From NCBI GenBank assembly GCA_046092445.1, contig JBJTDR010000040.1, positions 1-64,000 of the forward strand: 64,000 nucleotides of DNA, in the 5' to 3' direction. Shown here piece by piece: positions 62,079-64,000 of this stretch. The translations under genes were made by a program, and so were the position numbers. Every line of letters begins with the position of its first letter. Position 1 is the stretch's first letter. This stretch comes from CAIUPE01 sp046092445 (GTDB taxonomy: Bacteria > Pseudomonadota > Alphaproteobacteria > Rhizobiales > Beijerinckiaceae). The notes beneath the pieces were generated by a model, which worked only from the letters and a program-made list of their open reading frames with translations, was not told the origin of the DNA and did no database searches.

Positions 62079-63215
62079 TTACGCTGCAATAAACTTGTCG
62101 GCATATTCCGCACGCAGCTTCAGGAACGAGCTGGTCTGAACGGGCCACCACCAAAGCTTCGACAAAGCGTCGCCCGGAAGCGAATTTGCGTAGAATTTTG
62201 CAACTGCCGGGTCCATCTTGGCACCGGCGCCCTTGCCGACTGGGTTGGCCGCAAACGCCGTCGCCCAGAGCGCACCTCCTTCCGGAGTTGCCAGCCAGTT
62301 CGCAAATGCGTGCGCTTGCTCGACATTTTTCGCATTCTTCATGACCATGCCGCCCTGGTTCCAAGCGAACGCGCCTTCCTTAGGAGCGATGTAGGAGTAA
62401 GGACCTTCCTTGCCCATGTTGAAGCCGGTTGAGTCCCACGTCAGGCCCAGCACGCAACCATTTGTGCGGAAGCCAGCCTGTGCCTCGTTCTCGCCCTTCC
62501 AGAACTGAGCGATGTTCTTCTTGCTCTTGATGGCTTCGGCGAGAATCACGTCCCAGATCTTCTTCATCTTGGCATCGTCCGTATATCCTTCCATGAATGG
62601 GTGAGGCAGCTTGCCTGTGCCATCCATGACCCGGCCCAATGCCGCGAGCGCCGAGTGCGCGCGAACACAGACTTTTCCCTCGAATTTCGGATCCCAGAGG
62701 TCTGCAAGGCTTGCCTTGCCATATTCCATCGGAGCTTCCTTGGTGTGGAACGTCAGTGCTTCCGTACCCCAGACGCCCGGGAGGAAGAGGCGCTTGCCGT
62801 CGATCGTGGCCATTTCACCCGCCATGCCCCCCACAAGGCCGTCTTCCCACTGATCAAGCTTGATCTTGTTCATGTCCCAAGCCTGAACAAGGCCATTTTC
62901 CGAGTAGGATTTCACACGGTCGACAGTCGGCTCGATCATGTCCACCGCACCCGTCTGAATCGCGAGTTTCGCCTGGGCAAAAATCGTGTCATTGTCCGGC
63001 TGTTCCGTAAAGTTGACCTTGATGCCAGTCGCCTTGTTGAACGCTGCAAATGCTTCCTTGAAGTCATACCCGGCCCATCCCATGTAATTCAGCTCGCCCG
63101 AGGAGGCGAGAGCGGAGCCGGAGACGAGAGCAGGTGCTGCGAGCATTCCGACGCCCGCCGCGGCGGTACCTTTCAGGAATGAACGCCGGCTAAAAGTGTC
63201 TTTACTGTTGATCAT
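62079..63215 (-). CDS. Tat-exported periplasmic binding protein of ABC importer (PotD-like)
   Basis: 378 residues. The N-terminus has a twin-arginine signal, SRRSFLKG, and a hydrophobic stretch (AAAGVGMLAAPALVSGSALAS). The mature part is a bilobed PotD/PotF-type extracellular solute-binding protein (LNYMGWAGYDFKEAFAAFN, KPWGTEAL-like PGVWGTEALTF). Related proteins bind spermidine, putrescine, 2-aminoethylphosphonate or other amines. The ATG at 63215 has AAGGAGAAG upstream; a longer frame to 63485 lacks homology. Confidence 0.88.
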   Translation of the reverse strand: MINSKDTFSRRSFLKGTAAAGVGMLAAPALVSGSALASSGELNYMGWAGYDFKEAFAAFNKATGIKVNFTEQPDNDTIFAQAKLAIQTGAVDMIEPTVDRVKSYSENGLVQAWDMNKIKLDQWEDGLVGGMAGEMATIDGKRLFLPGVWGTEALTFHTKEAPMEYGKASLADLWDPKFEGKVCVRAHSALAALGRVMDGTGKLPHPFMEGYTDDAKMKKIWDVILAEAIKSKKNIAQFWKGENEAQAGFRTNGCVLGLTWDSTGFNMGKEGPYSYIAPKEGAFAWNQGGMVMKNAKNVEQAHAFANWLATPEGGALWATAFAANPVGKGAGAKMDPAVAKFYANSLPGDALSKLWWWPVQTSSFLKLRAEYADKFIAA

Positions 63216-63559
63216 TTGGTCTTCTCCTTGGGTCATATACGATGACGAAAATAGTGCAATTCGAACCGAGCTTCTCCTCTGGACGACACCAAAGTGTGTC
63301 CTAGGCAACGCATGAAAGCGTAACAACATAGCATTGAAAAATATTATGACAATCGGACGACATACTAATCCATCATAATTAGTTCCCAGCTTCAATCGAG
63401 TACTGATTGATCCTTCAACGATCCGGGCGTGTGGACCAATGCATTGGCTGCGTGTGGTCGGATCATGCGCGGATTCGTCGAACATGAGGACCGATAGTTC
63501 GATCAGCTGATGGATTTTACTTGTACATCATGATGCGAGAGCATGGTTCAACACTGATT
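63216..63559. other. Control region of the ABC/ackA/ureohydrolase operon
   Basis: About 345 bases with no gene. It holds the operon promoter candidate (listed separately), and an inverted repeat ACTAAT-N8-ATTAGT at 63364-63383, just upstream of the promoter, that could bind a regulator. The rest is featureless. The aldo/keto reductase gene on the same strand ends at 63560. Confidence 0.45.
63325..63352 (-). promoter_or_regulatory. Candidate promoter of the binding-protein operon
   Basis: On the minus strand TTGTCA (63352-63347), a 16-base spacer and TATGTT (63330-63325) form a good housekeeping-type promoter. The -10 lies about 110 bases before the binding-protein ATG. An inverted repeat (63364-63383) lies immediately upstream of the -35. 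Confidence 0.5.
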
Positions 63560-64000
63560 TTACGGACATGGATTGCAATGCACCTGATGGATCGCATTGA
63601 TCGCATCCTCGATCTCTTTCGGCAGACCGAGATCGATCGAGCTGATATCTGTTTTCAGTTGCGCCATCGTTGTCGCGCCAATGATGGTCGCGCCGAGAAA
63701 TGGCCGCGAATTGACAAAGGCAAGCGCCATCTGCGCCGGATCAAGGCCTGATCGTGTCGCTAACGCGCAATATTGGCTGATTGCTTCTTCAGCACCGGGC
63801 GTCTGATAGCGCTGGCCGCGATTGAACAGGGTTGTTCGCGCTCCCGCAGGCCGCGCGCCATTCAGATATTTTCCGGTAAGGTAGCCCTGCGCGAGCGGCG
63901 AAAATGCCAGAAGCCCGACATTCTCCCGCATCGATACTTCCGCCAGCGCGACTTCATATGTGCGGTTCAACAAATTATAGGCATTCTGGACGCTTGCGAC
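63560..64000 (-). CDS. Aldo/keto reductase, partial (5' end beyond window)
   Basis: C-terminal 146 residues of an aldo/keto reductase of the Tas/YajO-like group; the reading frame runs off the end of the window. Visible marks are SVQNAYNLLNRTYEVALAE, LLAFSPLAQGYLTGKYL, and the NADPH-pocket ATIIGATTMAQLKTDISS. The catalytic Tyr/Lys lie upstream, beyond the window. Family members reduce aldehydes and ketones with NADPH; the substrate is unknown. Confidence 0.88.
   Translation of the reverse strand, partial: VASVQNAYNLLNRTYEVALAEVSMRENVGLLAFSPLAQGYLTGKYLNGARPAGARTTLFNRGQRYQTPGAEEAISQYCALATRSGLDPAQMALAFVNSRPFLGATIIGATTMAQLKTDISSIDLGLPKEIEDAINAIHQVHCNPCP

Noticed and set aside
48966..63215. C-P lyase (phnGHIJKLM) or phosphonatase phnX near phnW
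   Set aside because: I looked through all frames in this region; none shows these families, so only the phnWAY route is supported.
1..64000. CRISPR array, prophage or insertion sequence
   Set aside because: No regularly spaced repeats, transposase, integrase or phage structural genes were recognised; the two tRNA genes have no flanking integrase.

Overview
The window reads as a chromosomal segment of an alphaproteobacterium, most likely of the order Hyphomicrobiales (Rhizobiales). The main reasons are the hemC-hemD-mic60-hemY arrangement, the C4-pathway 5-aminolevulinate synthase, an IalB homologue, the SDHAF4/DUF1674 - rsmB - heparinase - purH neighbourhood, an frcBCAK fructose locus and a complete mla operon. 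I cannot name a genus from sequence alone. I see no prophage, insertion sequence or CRISPR array. Coding density is high, and many neighbours share 4-base ATGA overlaps, which implies translational coupling.

Layout. 0-12 kb: zinc-ribbon protein, tRNA-Gly(GCC), Ala-tRNA(Pro) deacylase, a cnoX / LON-domain / Trm112 run, PlsC-type acyltransferase, ftsX-ftsE, zinc-ribbon membrane protein, hpt, tspO, a glutamine amidotransferase, a mannose-1-phosphate guanylyltransferase and acs. 12-14 kb: two tandem toxin-antitoxin modules (phd/vapC with vapC broken by one stop codon; yefM/yoeB intact), then an EVE-domain gene. 14-23.5 kb: tetrapyrrole and haem region (tsaD divergent from hemC-hemD-mic60-hemY; tRNA-Thr(CGT); cytochrome c', cytochrome b561, hemA and a hydratase on the minus strand). 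23.6-30.4 kb: esterase, MFS transporter, frcBCAK sugar ABC locus and a shikimate-dehydrogenase paralogue. 30.6-34.4 kb: mlaFEDACB phospholipid transport operon with mlaA inside it. 34.7-43 kb: SDHAF4, rsmB, heparinase-like, purH, ccmC-ccmD-ccmG, septation protein A, FAH hydrolase and LysE exporter. 43.6-48.3 kb: rlmN, ialB, an ECF sigma factor with no adjacent anti-sigma, phhB, thpR and a DMT exporter.

48.4-63.2 kb is the metabolically most distinctive part. phnW-phnA-phnY would convert 2-aminoethylphosphonate to phosphonoacetaldehyde, phosphonoacetate, then acetate and phosphate, with no C-P lyase or phosphonatase visible. Next come a YeiH-type exporter and an omega-amino-acid:pyruvate transaminase, divergent from a MocR-type regulator. 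An apparent minus-strand operon follows: a polyamine-type ABC importer (Tat-exported binding protein, ATPase, two permeases), acetate kinase and an agmatinase-family ureohydrolase. My working inference is uptake of an amine or guanidino compound, removal of urea, transamination of the omega-amine, and acetate activation by AckA (and Acs at 10-12 kb). The substrates are not proven by sequence. The window ends inside an aldo/keto reductase gene.
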